DNA of 40,112 bases from an uncultured Clostridiaceae bacterium (GTDB taxonomy: Bacteria > Bacillota > Clostridia > Lachnospirales > Lachnospiraceae), in assembly GCA_947177415.1 (NCBI GenBank), contig CAMWUK010000027.1, positions 1-40,112 on the forward strand, in the 5' to 3' direction. Position 1 is the first letter of the stretch. The number at the start of each line of letters is the position of its first letter. A program made the position numbers and the translations under genes. Positions 33,024 to 40,112 of the stretch are shown here, one piece after another. A model generated the notes under the pieces. That model searched no databases and was not told the origin of the DNA. It saw only the letters and a program-made list of their open reading frames with translations.

Positions 33024-33427
33024 TACAGAACCTCCTTAAACCGTATTATATTACCATCTTGCTTTAGGGTTACAAGAGAATTGGGATTTATAAATAAGTT
33101 TGTAAAATCTCTTTTAAAAAGTAAAAATTGATTTTCTTTATGAAAATTAATAAATTGTTTATCTGTATCATCCAGCATAATATCTGCATTATCAATGACA
33201 ATAAACTTATTTCTCATTCCCTGCAATCTTTTGTGAAAATCATCTGATTTATAGTTAAACAAAACTATATCTTCATACCCATCAGTTCCTCGATATTCTT
33301 CCAAAAATTTATATAAATATGTTTTCCCATTTCCAGAATCCCCCATCACTATTGTGATGCGGTTTTTAAATTCCAATTGATACATCTTTGTTCCAGCCCG
33401 CACACTTAAGTTCTTATACAATATCAT
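33023..33427 (-). CDS. Small P-loop ATP/GTP-binding protein
   Basis: Protein of 134 residues. Walker A GDSGNGKTYLYKFL (about residue 30) after a beta strand RITIVM; Walker B-like KFIVIDNADIMLDD (about 80). No ABC signature, no sensor or arginine-finger motifs; far shorter than AAA or ABC proteins. ATG 33427 is chosen because GGAG lies five bases upstream; an earlier ATG at 33469 would overlap the first gene by 56 bases. It overlaps gene 1 by 14 bases and gene 3 by one base, so the three are tightly coupled. Confidence 0.7.
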   Translation of the reverse strand: MILYKNLSVRAGTKMYQLEFKNRITIVMGDSGNGKTYLYKFLEEYRGTDGYEDIVLFNYKSDDFHKRLQGMRNKFIVIDNADIMLDDTDKQFINFHKENQFLLFKRDFTNLFINPNSLVTLKQDGNIIRFKEVL

Positions 33428-33875
33428 AATCTCCACGCTCCCTGCATCTTTTACTCCAAAATGCCTCATATTCTAAGTCATTTTCTACCTTTTCAGTTTC
33501 ATCAAATACCAGCTCACTTCCTTCTGGCACATGCAAGGTTGCTGGAAATCCCATAAAAATATTTGCTTCCTTAAATTGTAATATAACCTTTAATGCATTA
33601 GAACCACACTCATCTACAGATATAATTCGATTTGGAAAACGCAAAATATTGATAGCCGTTTTACAACCAGTGGATAAATCTAATATAGATCCTATTCCAA
33701 AATCAGTTTCTATCTTCATGTGATCCATTACTTTGGCATGATCAATTTGCTCTATCACTTGTTTTTCATTGTCTGTAAATTCACTACCAAATACCTCTGT
33801 GTTAAACAGTCTGTCATTAAAATATTGTATCTTGTCAGAAATGTTACTATCTTTTTTTGTATATATATTAATCAT
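33414..33875 (-). CDS. DUF4869-like protein, first gene of the cassette
   Basis: Protein of 153 residues: MINIYTKKDSNISDKIQYF, a GSILDLSTGCKTAINILRFP segment and RIISVDECGSNALKVILQF, patterns I associate with DUF4869 proteins of gut Firmicutes. The C-terminus is acidic (VFDETEKVENDLEYEAFW). ATG 33875 fits the family start MINIY; a GTG two codons earlier is possible. First gene of a three-gene overlapping operon. Function of the family unknown. Confidence 0.6.
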   Translation of the reverse strand: MINIYTKKDSNISDKIQYFNDRLFNTEVFGSEFTDNEKQVIEQIDHAKVMDHMKIETDFGIGSILDLSTGCKTAINILRFPNRIISVDECGSNALKVILQFKEANIFMGFPATLHVPEGSELVFDETEKVENDLEYEAFWSKRCRERGDYDIV

Positions 33876-33910
33876 TTTCACAAGCTCCCTTCCTAAATTA
33901 AGATACGTTT

Positions 33911-33919
33911 TGTTATAAT
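33911..33919 (+). promoter_or_regulatory. Extended -10 promoter of the holin-like toxin
   Basis: TGT-TATAAT at 33911-33919 is an extended -10 element about 110 bases ahead of the toxin ATG. The leader between (GGCAGGCGG, TCCAGAGGACTGTGACCTC) is structured and carries AAAGGAG before the start. Confidence 0.55.
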
Positions 33920-34030
33920 ACTCTTATGTGTGTTGCCATAATGGCAGGCGGTTAGTCTTCTCCAGAGGACTGTGACCTCTGATTACATAGAAATCTCTTT
34001 TGAGAAATCTTGAAAAGGAGAACCTTGCGT

Positions 34031-34271
34031 ATGCTTACAATCAGTGATCTTATCGCCGTTTTTAGTCTTTGTGCATAACTGTTCAGAACCATGAACAGTT
34101 ACGTTTAAGCCCATAATAATTCACCTTTGGCGAAGGGGCTTAAACATTACAAAATTTACTTTTTCTTACGAAACACGCAGTAAATGCGTGTTTCTACCTG
34201 AAAAGTTACCTTTGTGCTACTTTTTTTGTCTTGGTTACTCGATTGGCAAGAGTGACAAAACACAAAAATAA
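34031..34271 (+). pseudogene. Holin-like type I toxin gene interrupted by a mobile hairpin
   Basis: ATG 34031 with AAAGGAG upstream reads MLTISDLIAVFSLCA and then meets a stop created by the inserted element (34075-34209). After the element the C-terminal LGYSIGKSDKTQK and stop follow (34230-34271). Removing the element and one copy of CTTTGTGC rejoins a small membrane protein of the putative holin-like toxin family, except that the T run after the junction has seven T where eight would keep frame. Type I toxins are membrane-damaging peptides; this copy cannot be made. Confidence 0.8.
34075..34209. mobile_element. 135-bp modular hairpin element inside the toxin gene, exact target duplication
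   Basis: Starts ATAACTGTTCAG, ends CTGAAAAGTTAC. Flanked by CTTTGTGC at 34067-34074 and 34210-34217. Three hairpins: terminal 28-bp unit, perfect 10-bp stem GTTTAAGCCC, and a perfect 9-bp stem GAAACACGC around loop AGTAAAT. Confidence 0.92.
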
Positions 34272-34350
34272 CCGCCCCAGCCTCGGAAACTGAGCGGTTA
34301 TTTTAATCAATCATTTATTCAGGCTAACCGTCTATCGGTAGCACCTTTAT
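34261..34350 (-). ncRNA. RatA-like antisense RNA, copy 2
   Basis: Minus-strand promoter TTGACA (34380-34385), 17-bp spacer, TAGTAT (34357-34362); transcript of about 90 nt with GGTGCTACCGATAGACGG and a terminator whose arms are 34266-34275 and 34294-34303. It overlaps the 3' untranslated region of the interrupted toxin. Promoter and core are identical to copy 1. Confidence 0.8.
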
Positions 34351-34433
34351 AAATATATACTAGCATTTCACCGCTCTTATGTCAAACCCTATTTCATTCT
34401 TCTCTACCACCACCTATTCTTCCGTTACTGTTC

Positions 34434-34568
34434 ACACCTACGGTGCAAACAGTAACGGAATCCAGCCTATTAAGAGTTCGCCTTCGGCGAAAGGCTGGAT
34501 TCTTGAATGGTTTATGTTCTTGGCACATAGCTTGACAGCAAGTGTCAAGCTTGTGAGTGAACAGTAAC
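34434..34568. mobile_element. 135-bp modular hairpin element, inverted relative to the 22.0-kb copy
   Basis: Starts GTTACTGTTCACACC, ends GAGTGAACAGTAAC. Flanks ATTCTTCC (34426-34433) and ATTCTTAC (34569-34576) differ at one base. Perfect stems GAATCCAGCCT and AGCTTGAC (loop AGCAAGT). Confidence 0.88.
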
Positions 34569-34576
34569 ATTCTTAC

Positions 34577-34618
34577 GTACTTTGCAGCAAGTGCAAAGTA
34601 CTACCTGTGAACAGTAAC
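34577..34618 (+). repeat. Isolated third-hairpin module of the family
   Basis: GTACTTTGC and GCAAAGTAC form a perfect 9-bp stem around loop AGCAAGT, followed by TACCTGTGAACAGTAAC. It abuts the previous element's right target copy, so it is the end of an older element into which that one inserted. Nothing else is recognisable up to the azlD-like gene. Confidence 0.75.
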
Positions 34619-34680
34619 ACAGTTCAGCCATGTCATTCACATTTTGCCAGAATATACAACCTGAAAACTAACCGAACAAT

Positions 34681-34998
34681 CTAATAAAGCATACAAACCA
34701 AATTTATAACCAACGCCGTAAAACAAGCAAAAATCGCCACAATTAAAAGGCTCTTCTCCTTAAATGCAGCCAAACATGCAACAATAAGTCCTGCCACCGA
34801 AGAAATATAGTTACCTGTTGAAAACAAAATTGCAGGAAATGTCATTGCACCCAAAACCGCATAAGGCATATAATACAAAAAACTTTTGATAAACGTATTT
34901 TCAATTCTGCCCCTAAAAATCACAAATGGTAACGCCCTTACAAGATATGTAACCCCTGCCATTATAAAAAGATAACTAAAAAAATTGCTTATAATCAT
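34681..34998 (-). CDS. azlD: AzlD-family branched-chain amino acid export subunit
   Basis: Small membrane protein of 105 residues with three or four helices: TYLVRALPFVIFRGR (family hallmark), SFLYYMPYAVLGAMTFPAIL, SVAGLIVACLAAF, ALVINLVCML. It forms the AzlCD exporter with the preceding gene, whose stop it overlaps by four bases. Substrates in characterised members are branched-chain amino acids or analogues. Confidence 0.9.
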   Translation of the reverse strand: MIISNFFSYLFIMAGVTYLVRALPFVIFRGRIENTFIKSFLYYMPYAVLGAMTFPAILFSTGNYISSVAGLIVACLAAFKEKSLLIVAIFACFTALVINLVCMLY

Positions 34999-35696
34999 TC
35001 TTTCTCCTCCTTAACAGGGAAAAAAATTGCACCAATTGAGGCAGAAATAACTGTACATATAATAATCACAAAACCACTTGAAACATAATTTAGTACAGGC
35101 ATCCATTTGAATATACAGCTAAGCAGTATAGAAATTATTACCACTTTAAATATAGCTGGATTTTTCTTTGCAGGAGGAACGATTATCGCTATAAACATAC
35201 CATATATAGCTATACCCAAAGAATCTCTAACCACAGACGGCAGGATATTTCCAGCCGCCGCTCCCAAAAGAGTACCTCCTGTCCACCCTAATAATGGAAG
35301 CAAAATGATCCCATAAAGATATTTATTACTTACCTCACCATTGTTACCAATTGAGACAGCAAATATTTCATCGGTAATTCCAAAACTTATAAGCCATCGA
35401 TGCATTCCCTTTACACTCTTATCTGCTTTTTGTGAAAGAGACAATGACATCAATGCATACCGCAGGTTTATTATAAACTGTGTACATGCCATTTCTATCC
35501 AAAAACCGCCACCTCTTAGCATTATATCAAGCCCGGCAAATTGTCCTGCTGAAGTAAGGTTCATAAACGAAATCATAACGGCCTCCCACCATGTTAACCC
35601 CGTACTTATTGCTTGAAGTCCAAATGTAAATGAAACCGATATATACCCCAAAGCTATCGGTATTCCGTCAATTAAACCTTTCTTAAAATCTTTCAT
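34995..35696 (-). CDS. azlC: AzlC-family branched-chain amino acid permease
   Basis: Protein of 233 residues with about seven helices. GLIDGIPIALGYISVSFTFG, FMNLTSAGQFAGLDIM, INLRYALMSLSLSQK and GMHRWLISFGITDEIFA are typical of AzlC/YgaZ. Lies 21 bases after the NSS transporter gene, so the three transport genes probably form one operon. Confidence 0.93.
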   Translation of the reverse strand: MKDFKKGLIDGIPIALGYISVSFTFGLQAISTGLTWWEAVMISFMNLTSAGQFAGLDIMLRGGGFWIEMACTQFIINLRYALMSLSLSQKADKSVKGMHRWLISFGITDEIFAVSIGNNGEVSNKYLYGIILLPLLGWTGGTLLGAAAGNILPSVVRDSLGIAIYGMFIAIIVPPAKKNPAIFKVVIISILLSCIFKWMPVLNYVSSGFVIIICTVISASIGAIFFPVKEEKE

Positions 35697-35717
35697 ATTT
35701 TTCCTCTATCTATATTA

Positions 35718-37124
35718 CTATATTATTGTCAGTATCCCTATTGATTTCAAGAACAATATCACTAGCAAAACTGGTGCGATATATCGAATCATTATATTGT
35801 ATAATCTTTTTCTGCCCATTTTTGTGCCGTTTTTTTCAACCTCATCAATAATAGTTTGGGGCTTAACAATCCAACCAATAAGAATACATGTTCCTATTGC
35901 CACCAATGGCATAAAGAAGTTATTGCTGATATAGTCCATAACATCAAGAACTTGTGCAGTTGTTCCATTTGGCAGTTTTAGTTCAAAATAGAAAATATTA
36001 TACCCCAGACACACAACTACACCTGCTGTAAGTGCAATTATAGTTTCAACTGATGCAGCTTTTGCTCTTGATATTTTAAATTTGTCCATAAAGCTTGATA
36101 CAATTGCCTCCATAACTGATATGGAGCTTGTCAATGCCGCAAACAAAACCATTGCAAAAAAAAGGCATCCAACTACATTTCCTATAGATCCCATTGCTGC
36201 AAAAACCTTTGGCAGTGAAACAAACATAAGGCTTGGACCAGATGCTTCCATTCCCTCTGTTCCTGCAAATGTAAATACAGCAGGAATAATCATAACTCCT
36301 GCAAGGAATGCAATGGCTGTATCGAAGATTTCTATCTGATTTATTGATTTTTTGAGGTCTGCACTGTCACTAACATAAGAACCATAGGCAATCATTATTC
36401 CCATCGCAACGCTCAAGCTGAAAAACAACTGTCCCATAGCATCAAGCAAAACAGTGAAAAAGCTCTTTACTGTCATTCCATTAAAATTCGGAACAACATA
36501 AACCATTAGTCCCTGCATACCAGTTCTTGTAATGCCGTTTTCGTCTGTATAGCTGATTGTCAGGGAAAAAACAGCAATAATAATTACAAACAAAATCAAG
36601 ATTGGCATAAGTATTTTTGAAAAAGACTCAATTCCTTTGTTTACCCCTCTGAATATAACAAAAGAGGTTGCAAAAAGAAACAAAACAAGAAATATAACCG
36701 GTTCATAATTTCCCGAGATAAAGGAATTAAAAAATCCATCTTGTGCAGCACTTGCACCGTTTCCTGTTAAATATGCAAGAAAATATTTAAACACCCATCC
36801 GCCGATAACACAGTAGTATGGCAAGATAATAATTGGCACAAGGCAGCTAATCACTCCTAGATTTTTCCATTTTTTGTGAATCTTTCCATATGCCATCAGG
36901 GGGCTTTGTTTGGTTTTCCGCCCGATTGCAACCTCGGTTATAAGCAGTGTAAAACCAAAGGTAAGAGCCAGAGCGATATAAAATACAAGAAATATTCCGC
37001 CACCATCTTTTGCCGCCAAATAAGGGAATCTCCAAATATTTCCCAAACCTACTGCACTACCTGCGGCAGCAAGTACAAAACCAATTGACCCTTTAAAAGA
37101 ATTTCTTTTTGCCTGTTTTTCCAT
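35718..37124 (-). CDS. Sodium-dependent transporter, NSS/SNF family (LeuT-like)
   Basis: Na+-coupled amino acid symporter, 468 residues, about 11-12 helices. The unwound first helix is AAGSAVGLGNIWRFPYLAA (substrate and Na sites), then TEVAIGRKTKQSPLMAYG, LFFSLSVAMGIMIAYGSY (helix 6-7) and FAALTSSISVMEAIVSSFMD (helix 8, Na2 site). ATG 37124 preferred: GGAGG is 14 bases upstream; the GTG seven codons earlier overlaps that site. Likely substrate a hydrophobic or branched-chain amino acid given AzlCD next door; this is inference. Confidence 0.93.
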   Translation of the reverse strand: MEKQAKRNSFKGSIGFVLAAAGSAVGLGNIWRFPYLAAKDGGGIFLVFYIALALTFGFTLLITEVAIGRKTKQSPLMAYGKIHKKWKNLGVISCLVPIIILPYYCVIGGWVFKYFLAYLTGNGASAAQDGFFNSFISGNYEPVIFLVLFLFATSFVIFRGVNKGIESFSKILMPILILFVIIIAVFSLTISYTDENGITRTGMQGLMVYVVPNFNGMTVKSFFTVLLDAMGQLFFSLSVAMGIMIAYGSYVSDSADLKKSINQIEIFDTAIAFLAGVMIIPAVFTFAGTEGMEASGPSLMFVSLPKVFAAMGSIGNVVGCLFFAMVLFAALTSSISVMEAIVSSFMDKFKISRAKAASVETIIALTAGVVVCLGYNIFYFELKLPNGTTAQVLDVMDYISNNFFMPLVAIGTCILIGWIVKPQTIIDEVEKNGTKMGRKRLYNIMIRYIAPVLLVILFLKSIGILTII

Positions 37125-37221
37125 AATTGATATAAAATCCTCCACTCATTTCATTTTACACAGAAACTTTTCTTTGGCATTTAAATTTGTGTCATTCCAT
37201 ATACTCTGCATAAATTAAATT

Positions 37222-37608
37222 TCACTCATTCTCTAATTGTTTTTCAAGAAATTCAACAGCATCTCTAACACAATCATTACATTCCCGTAAAACGACACCA
37301 CTATCAATTCCTTTTAGTACTTTACATGTAACAGATCCATTCCGTTTCTTAAATTCGGTCATAATAGCACGGATATCCTGCACTGTTTTTCGCTGTTCCT
37401 TATTCAACATGCCAAGCACAATTCCAGCTCCTGTAATTGCACCACAATTTCCTTCCAAGGTGCCCATTCCTACTCCAAATGCTTGGGAAATATGTTTCAT
37501 GGTTTCCTCATCAACACCCAGCTTATCACAATAAGTACAAGCAACTGCCTGTGCACAATTATAACCTTTTTGTTTTCTTTTTACTGCTTCTTCCATCCTT
37601 TGTTCCAT
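37222..37608 (-). CDS. C_GCAxxG_C_C family protein
   Basis: Protein of 128 residues with the family Cys pattern: GYNCAQAVACTYC (two Cys), EGNCGAITGAGIVLG (the GCAxxG-like core), SVTCKVLKG, RECNDCVRDAVEFL. Possible metal or cofactor binding through these Cys; often beside redox or transport genes. Function unknown. AGGTGAT precedes the ATG; the next gene upstream ends nine bases before it. Confidence 0.92.
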   Translation of the reverse strand: MEQRMEEAVKRKQKGYNCAQAVACTYCDKLGVDEETMKHISQAFGVGMGTLEGNCGAITGAGIVLGMLNKEQRKTVQDIRAIMTEFKKRNGSVTCKVLKGIDSGVVLRECNDCVRDAVEFLEKQLENE

Positions 37609-37617
37609 ACTATCACC

Positions 37618-40038
37618 TCAATTATTATTTTCTGATACTATTTGATTTTTTCCATGTTTTTTTCCATAATATAATCGACTGTCTGCTAATGTAATAAGAT
37701 TTTCCCTGTTCGCTTTTTCTCCATTCGATGCCACACCAAAAGTCATAGTTATTTGTAAACATTGTTCATTATGAACTAATTCCATGTTTTGAATTTTATT
37801 CCGAATTACATCTATCCGTTGTACAACTTGTGCCTTTTCTCCATAAGCTAAAATTAAAAATTCCTCCCCGCCCCAACGGCAAGGAACACTTTTATCACTC
37901 AAATTTTCCTTTAAAATATCTGCCACTTTACATAGAACCATATCTCCATAAGCGTGACCATAAGTATCATTTATCTTTTTAAAATTATCAATGTCTCCGA
38001 TAATGATACAATATGGATTGCCAGACTTTTCATATTTTTGAAAATATTCCTGTATATGGTGGCGATTACTGAGTCCTGTAAGTTTATCATGATTTGCCAT
38101 ATAATCTAATTCCATATTTTTCTTTTTTAACATATCATTTCCTATGTCTAACATATATTTGTTATAGGCAATATTAGATAAAATATTAGCTGTAATATAT
38201 AAAAAATTCGCTGCACTGTCAATTTTCTCTTTTTCTACCACATTAACCTTGGAAACAGCATCAATATATGCATCCTCATTTATACCTAATTCCTTTGCAA
38301 TCCCTACATATTTTTCAATATCTGCTTTTTCTGACAATATCTGCCCGCCAATAAAGCAACCTATCATTTCTCCATTTGCCATAATCGGTGCTGCATAATC
38401 AATTAATCCTGCATGACATTGGTAGGCACAGCTTTTTCCCTCAAGTAATGCCTGTTTTGCCCCCTGCCTGTCACATATTTCACACCTTTTTTCTCCAAGT
38501 TCTGAATTTCTTGTATACTTCATACAAAAGTCAGTAAAATTTGAACCTTTTGTTACAGCAACACCATTCCGATCTGTCATCAACGCTGCCATCCCTGTCA
38601 TATCAGAAAAAGCATCTTGGAACTTCTGTAAAACGTCTAAATCAATTAATTCTGTAACAGATAATTTCTTTTTTTCAGTTGGTGTAATTTCCTTGTGAGG
38701 ATTTTCATCTAAAAACCGGGCAAATTGTTCTTGTGTAAGAGGTTTTGAAAAATAATATCCTTGTATATAATCACAACCATACTGGGTTAAAAAGTCAAGC
38801 TGGTTCTTGTTTTCCACACCTTCTGCAATCACTTTCACATCCATTTGATGAAACAAATCTATCATGGAATAAATAATACCTTTTACCTTATTCTCACTAC
38901 TAGTCCCTATTTTTTTTACAAATCCCATATCTAGCTTAATGACATCAAAATCATAGTCCCTCACTGTACTAAAGGAGGAATATCCACTTCCAAAATCATC
39001 TAAGTATAGCTGGGTTCCTGCACCACTTATGGTATCCAGCAAATCATCTTCCCTTTCTAGAAGTGCTGCGTGGGAAGTTTCGGTTACTTCCACATGAATA
39101 TCAATATTTTGTTCTTTATTATCCTGTAGTTCTTTTTGGAGAAATTTCATAAATGTATCATCATAAAAATCAATTCCTGAAATATTGACAGAAACTGGAA
39201 CGATTAGTTTCTCTTGTTGTTTTCTGCTCTTCAAAAAATCCTTTACCTTACGAAACACATAATCATCCACACTGGTAATTTGTCCACTTTCTTCTAAGAT
39301 CGGAATAAATACTTGGGGCATAATAATTCCATTTTGGGGATGATTCCATCTTACAAGTGCCTCTGCGGAAGCCACTTCCTTGGTTTTTGCATCAAATATA
39401 GGCTGGTAATACAGTTGAAATTCGTCATTTTCTAAAGCTTTTTGAATACTTTCTTGTACTTCTGACTGTATCAAATATTTTGTTCTCATAGATTCCTGAA
39501 AAACTGCATACGGCTTTGAATATTCATCTACAATATAGTGTATTGCAATTTTTGCATACTCACACATAGTATTTACATTCATTTTTTTATCTTCTATCAA
39601 GTAAATTCCACATCTTGTATACACATGAATACTTTTCTCTTCTTTTGTAAATACTGTTTCACACAAATCTGCCAAACAGGAGTAATCCATATACTCACAA
39701 TCTACCAGACAGGCAAAAATATCTTGTTCTATTCTTGCGGTCAGCAAAGGCTTTAATGATGATTGACAAAAATAATGATACATCTTTTGAAGTAATTCAT
39801 CGCCTCCACTCATTCCAAAGAATTCATTGATTGCCCGAAATCCTTTCAAATTGAATACCACAATTGCAAATCTTCGTTCTAGTTTGCTTTCCTCTAAAAT
39901 CTGCTTTCCATATCTGAAAAAACCTGTGTGGTTTAATCCTTGTGTTACAACATCTCTCTCTTCACTTTCACCAGTAAATCCATCCTGAATAGGAGAAAGC
40001 ATTTTTAAAGTATCCGCTTCTAAACCCCTTGATTTCAT
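37618..40038 (-). CDS. EAL-PocR-GGDEF c-di-GMP turnover protein
   Basis: Protein of 806 residues, no membrane helices. A degenerate GGDEF-like domain (about 40-190; ARIEQDIFA), an intact EAL domain (about 195-450; EALVRW, SVNISG, EVTETS, DDFGSGYSS, IKLDMGF, EGVEN, QGYYFSKPL), a PocR sensory domain (about 460-635) with Cys set FCMKYTR, RCEICDRQ and CAYQCHAGL, and an intact C-terminal GGDEF domain (about 645-800; DIDNFKKINDTYGH, RWGGEEFLIL). It can potentially both make and break c-di-GMP. PocR domains sense small organic molecules such as propanediol. AGAGGAG precedes the ATG. Confidence 0.92.
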   Translation of the reverse strand: MKSRGLEADTLKMLSPIQDGFTGESEERDVVTQGLNHTGFFRYGKQILEESKLERRFAIVVFNLKGFRAINEFFGMSGGDELLQKMYHYFCQSSLKPLLTARIEQDIFACLVDCEYMDYSCLADLCETVFTKEEKSIHVYTRCGIYLIEDKKMNVNTMCEYAKIAIHYIVDEYSKPYAVFQESMRTKYLIQSEVQESIQKALENDEFQLYYQPIFDAKTKEVASAEALVRWNHPQNGIIMPQVFIPILEESGQITSVDDYVFRKVKDFLKSRKQQEKLIVPVSVNISGIDFYDDTFMKFLQKELQDNKEQNIDIHVEVTETSHAALLEREDDLLDTISGAGTQLYLDDFGSGYSSFSTVRDYDFDVIKLDMGFVKKIGTSSENKVKGIIYSMIDLFHQMDVKVIAEGVENKNQLDFLTQYGCDYIQGYYFSKPLTQEQFARFLDENPHKEITPTEKKKLSVTELIDLDVLQKFQDAFSDMTGMAALMTDRNGVAVTKGSNFTDFCMKYTRNSELGEKRCEICDRQGAKQALLEGKSCAYQCHAGLIDYAAPIMANGEMIGCFIGGQILSEKADIEKYVGIAKELGINEDAYIDAVSKVNVVEKEKIDSAANFLYITANILSNIAYNKYMLDIGNDMLKKKNMELDYMANHDKLTGLSNRHHIQEYFQKYEKSGNPYCIIIGDIDNFKKINDTYGHAYGDMVLCKVADILKENLSDKSVPCRWGGEEFLILAYGEKAQVVQRIDVIRNKIQNMELVHNEQCLQITMTFGVASNGEKANRENLITLADSRLYYGKKHGKNQIVSENNN

Positions 40039-40112
40039 AATATGTCTCCTCTATTCTTTCGTTTCTCCTGTCACCTTCTAATAAATATATACTATAGGAA
40101 ACACATTAAATA

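Noticed and set aside
1-40112. CRISPR array
   Set aside because: Repeats are dispersed hairpins with insertion duplications, not regularly spaced direct repeats, and no cas gene is present.

Overview
The window looks like chromosome of a low-GC Gram-positive anaerobe, most likely a Lachnospiraceae (Clostridia). The pointers are AT-rich codon use with strong AGGAGG-type ribosome sites, lipoprotein signals, a long-form CysE, a C_GCAxxG_C_C protein, TnpV and IS4 relics, and holin-like-toxin/antisense-RNA loci. This is judged from protein character only; no search was run. No rRNA, tRNA or CRISPR array was seen.

Layout. 1-5.0 kb: a YprB-type exonuclease, a GGDEF/EAL phosphodiesterase and a papain-like hydrolase. 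5.1-11.1 kb, minus strand: a cobalamin-riboswitch operon made of a surface CbiK-like lipoprotein, a two-repeat NEAT-like lipoprotein and a binding-protein/permease/ATPase importer. 11.2-13.5 kb: an Rpn-like PD-(D/E)XK protein, serine acetyltransferase and an HMA metal-binding protein. 13.9-19.2 kb, plus strand: a cassette with a broken HTH gene, response regulator, sensor kinase and BceAB-type ABC transporter. 19.3-25.9 kb: YmaF, then a minus-strand tetrapyrrole operon in the order SirC-HemC fusion, CobA-HemD fusion, HemB, HemL, MoeB/ThiF. 26.2-29.0 kb: a 2.7-kb transposable unit with terminal inverted repeats of about 105 bp carrying a GntR/ABC operon. 29.0-34.4 kb: XRE regulator, RtcB, a 44-codon gene, MmcQ/YjbR, an unrecognised three-gene cassette (DUF4869-like, small P-loop protein, unknown partner), and two decayed type I toxin-antitoxin loci. 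34.7-40.0 kb: AzlCD, a Na+-coupled NSS transporter, a C_GCAxxG_C_C protein and an EAL-PocR-GGDEF protein.

The most striking signal is a dispersed family of mobile hairpins present about a dozen times. Ends are GTWACWGTTCAS / SWGAACWGTWAC and insertion makes 8-bp target duplications, many still exact (AAGTACCC, ATTTTCAT, CCCTTCCT, ATCACAAC, CTTTGTGC). The smallest members are 27 and 32 bp. Larger ones (about 135-145 bp) follow a three-hairpin plan in which stem sequences change completely between copies yet stay complementary, while one loop (AGCAAGT/AGTAAAT) and the ends are kept. The same ends bound the 2.7-kb ABC unit. Individual insertions have interrupted a holin-like toxin gene, supplied the last 18 codons of hemL, duplicated the hemL ribosome site and probably landed in the B12 riboswitch expression platform. 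The 8-bp duplications and GTAA-like ends resemble the IS66 family, but no IS66 transposase lies in the window.

How genes work together. CobA/SirC/HemBCDL make uroporphyrinogen III and sirohydrochlorin for siroheme or cobalamin. The B12-repressed surface operon probably captures corrinoid, metal-tetrapyrrole or metal. CysE and the HMA protein suggest sulfur/metal metabolism nearby. The two c-di-GMP proteins are separate loci.
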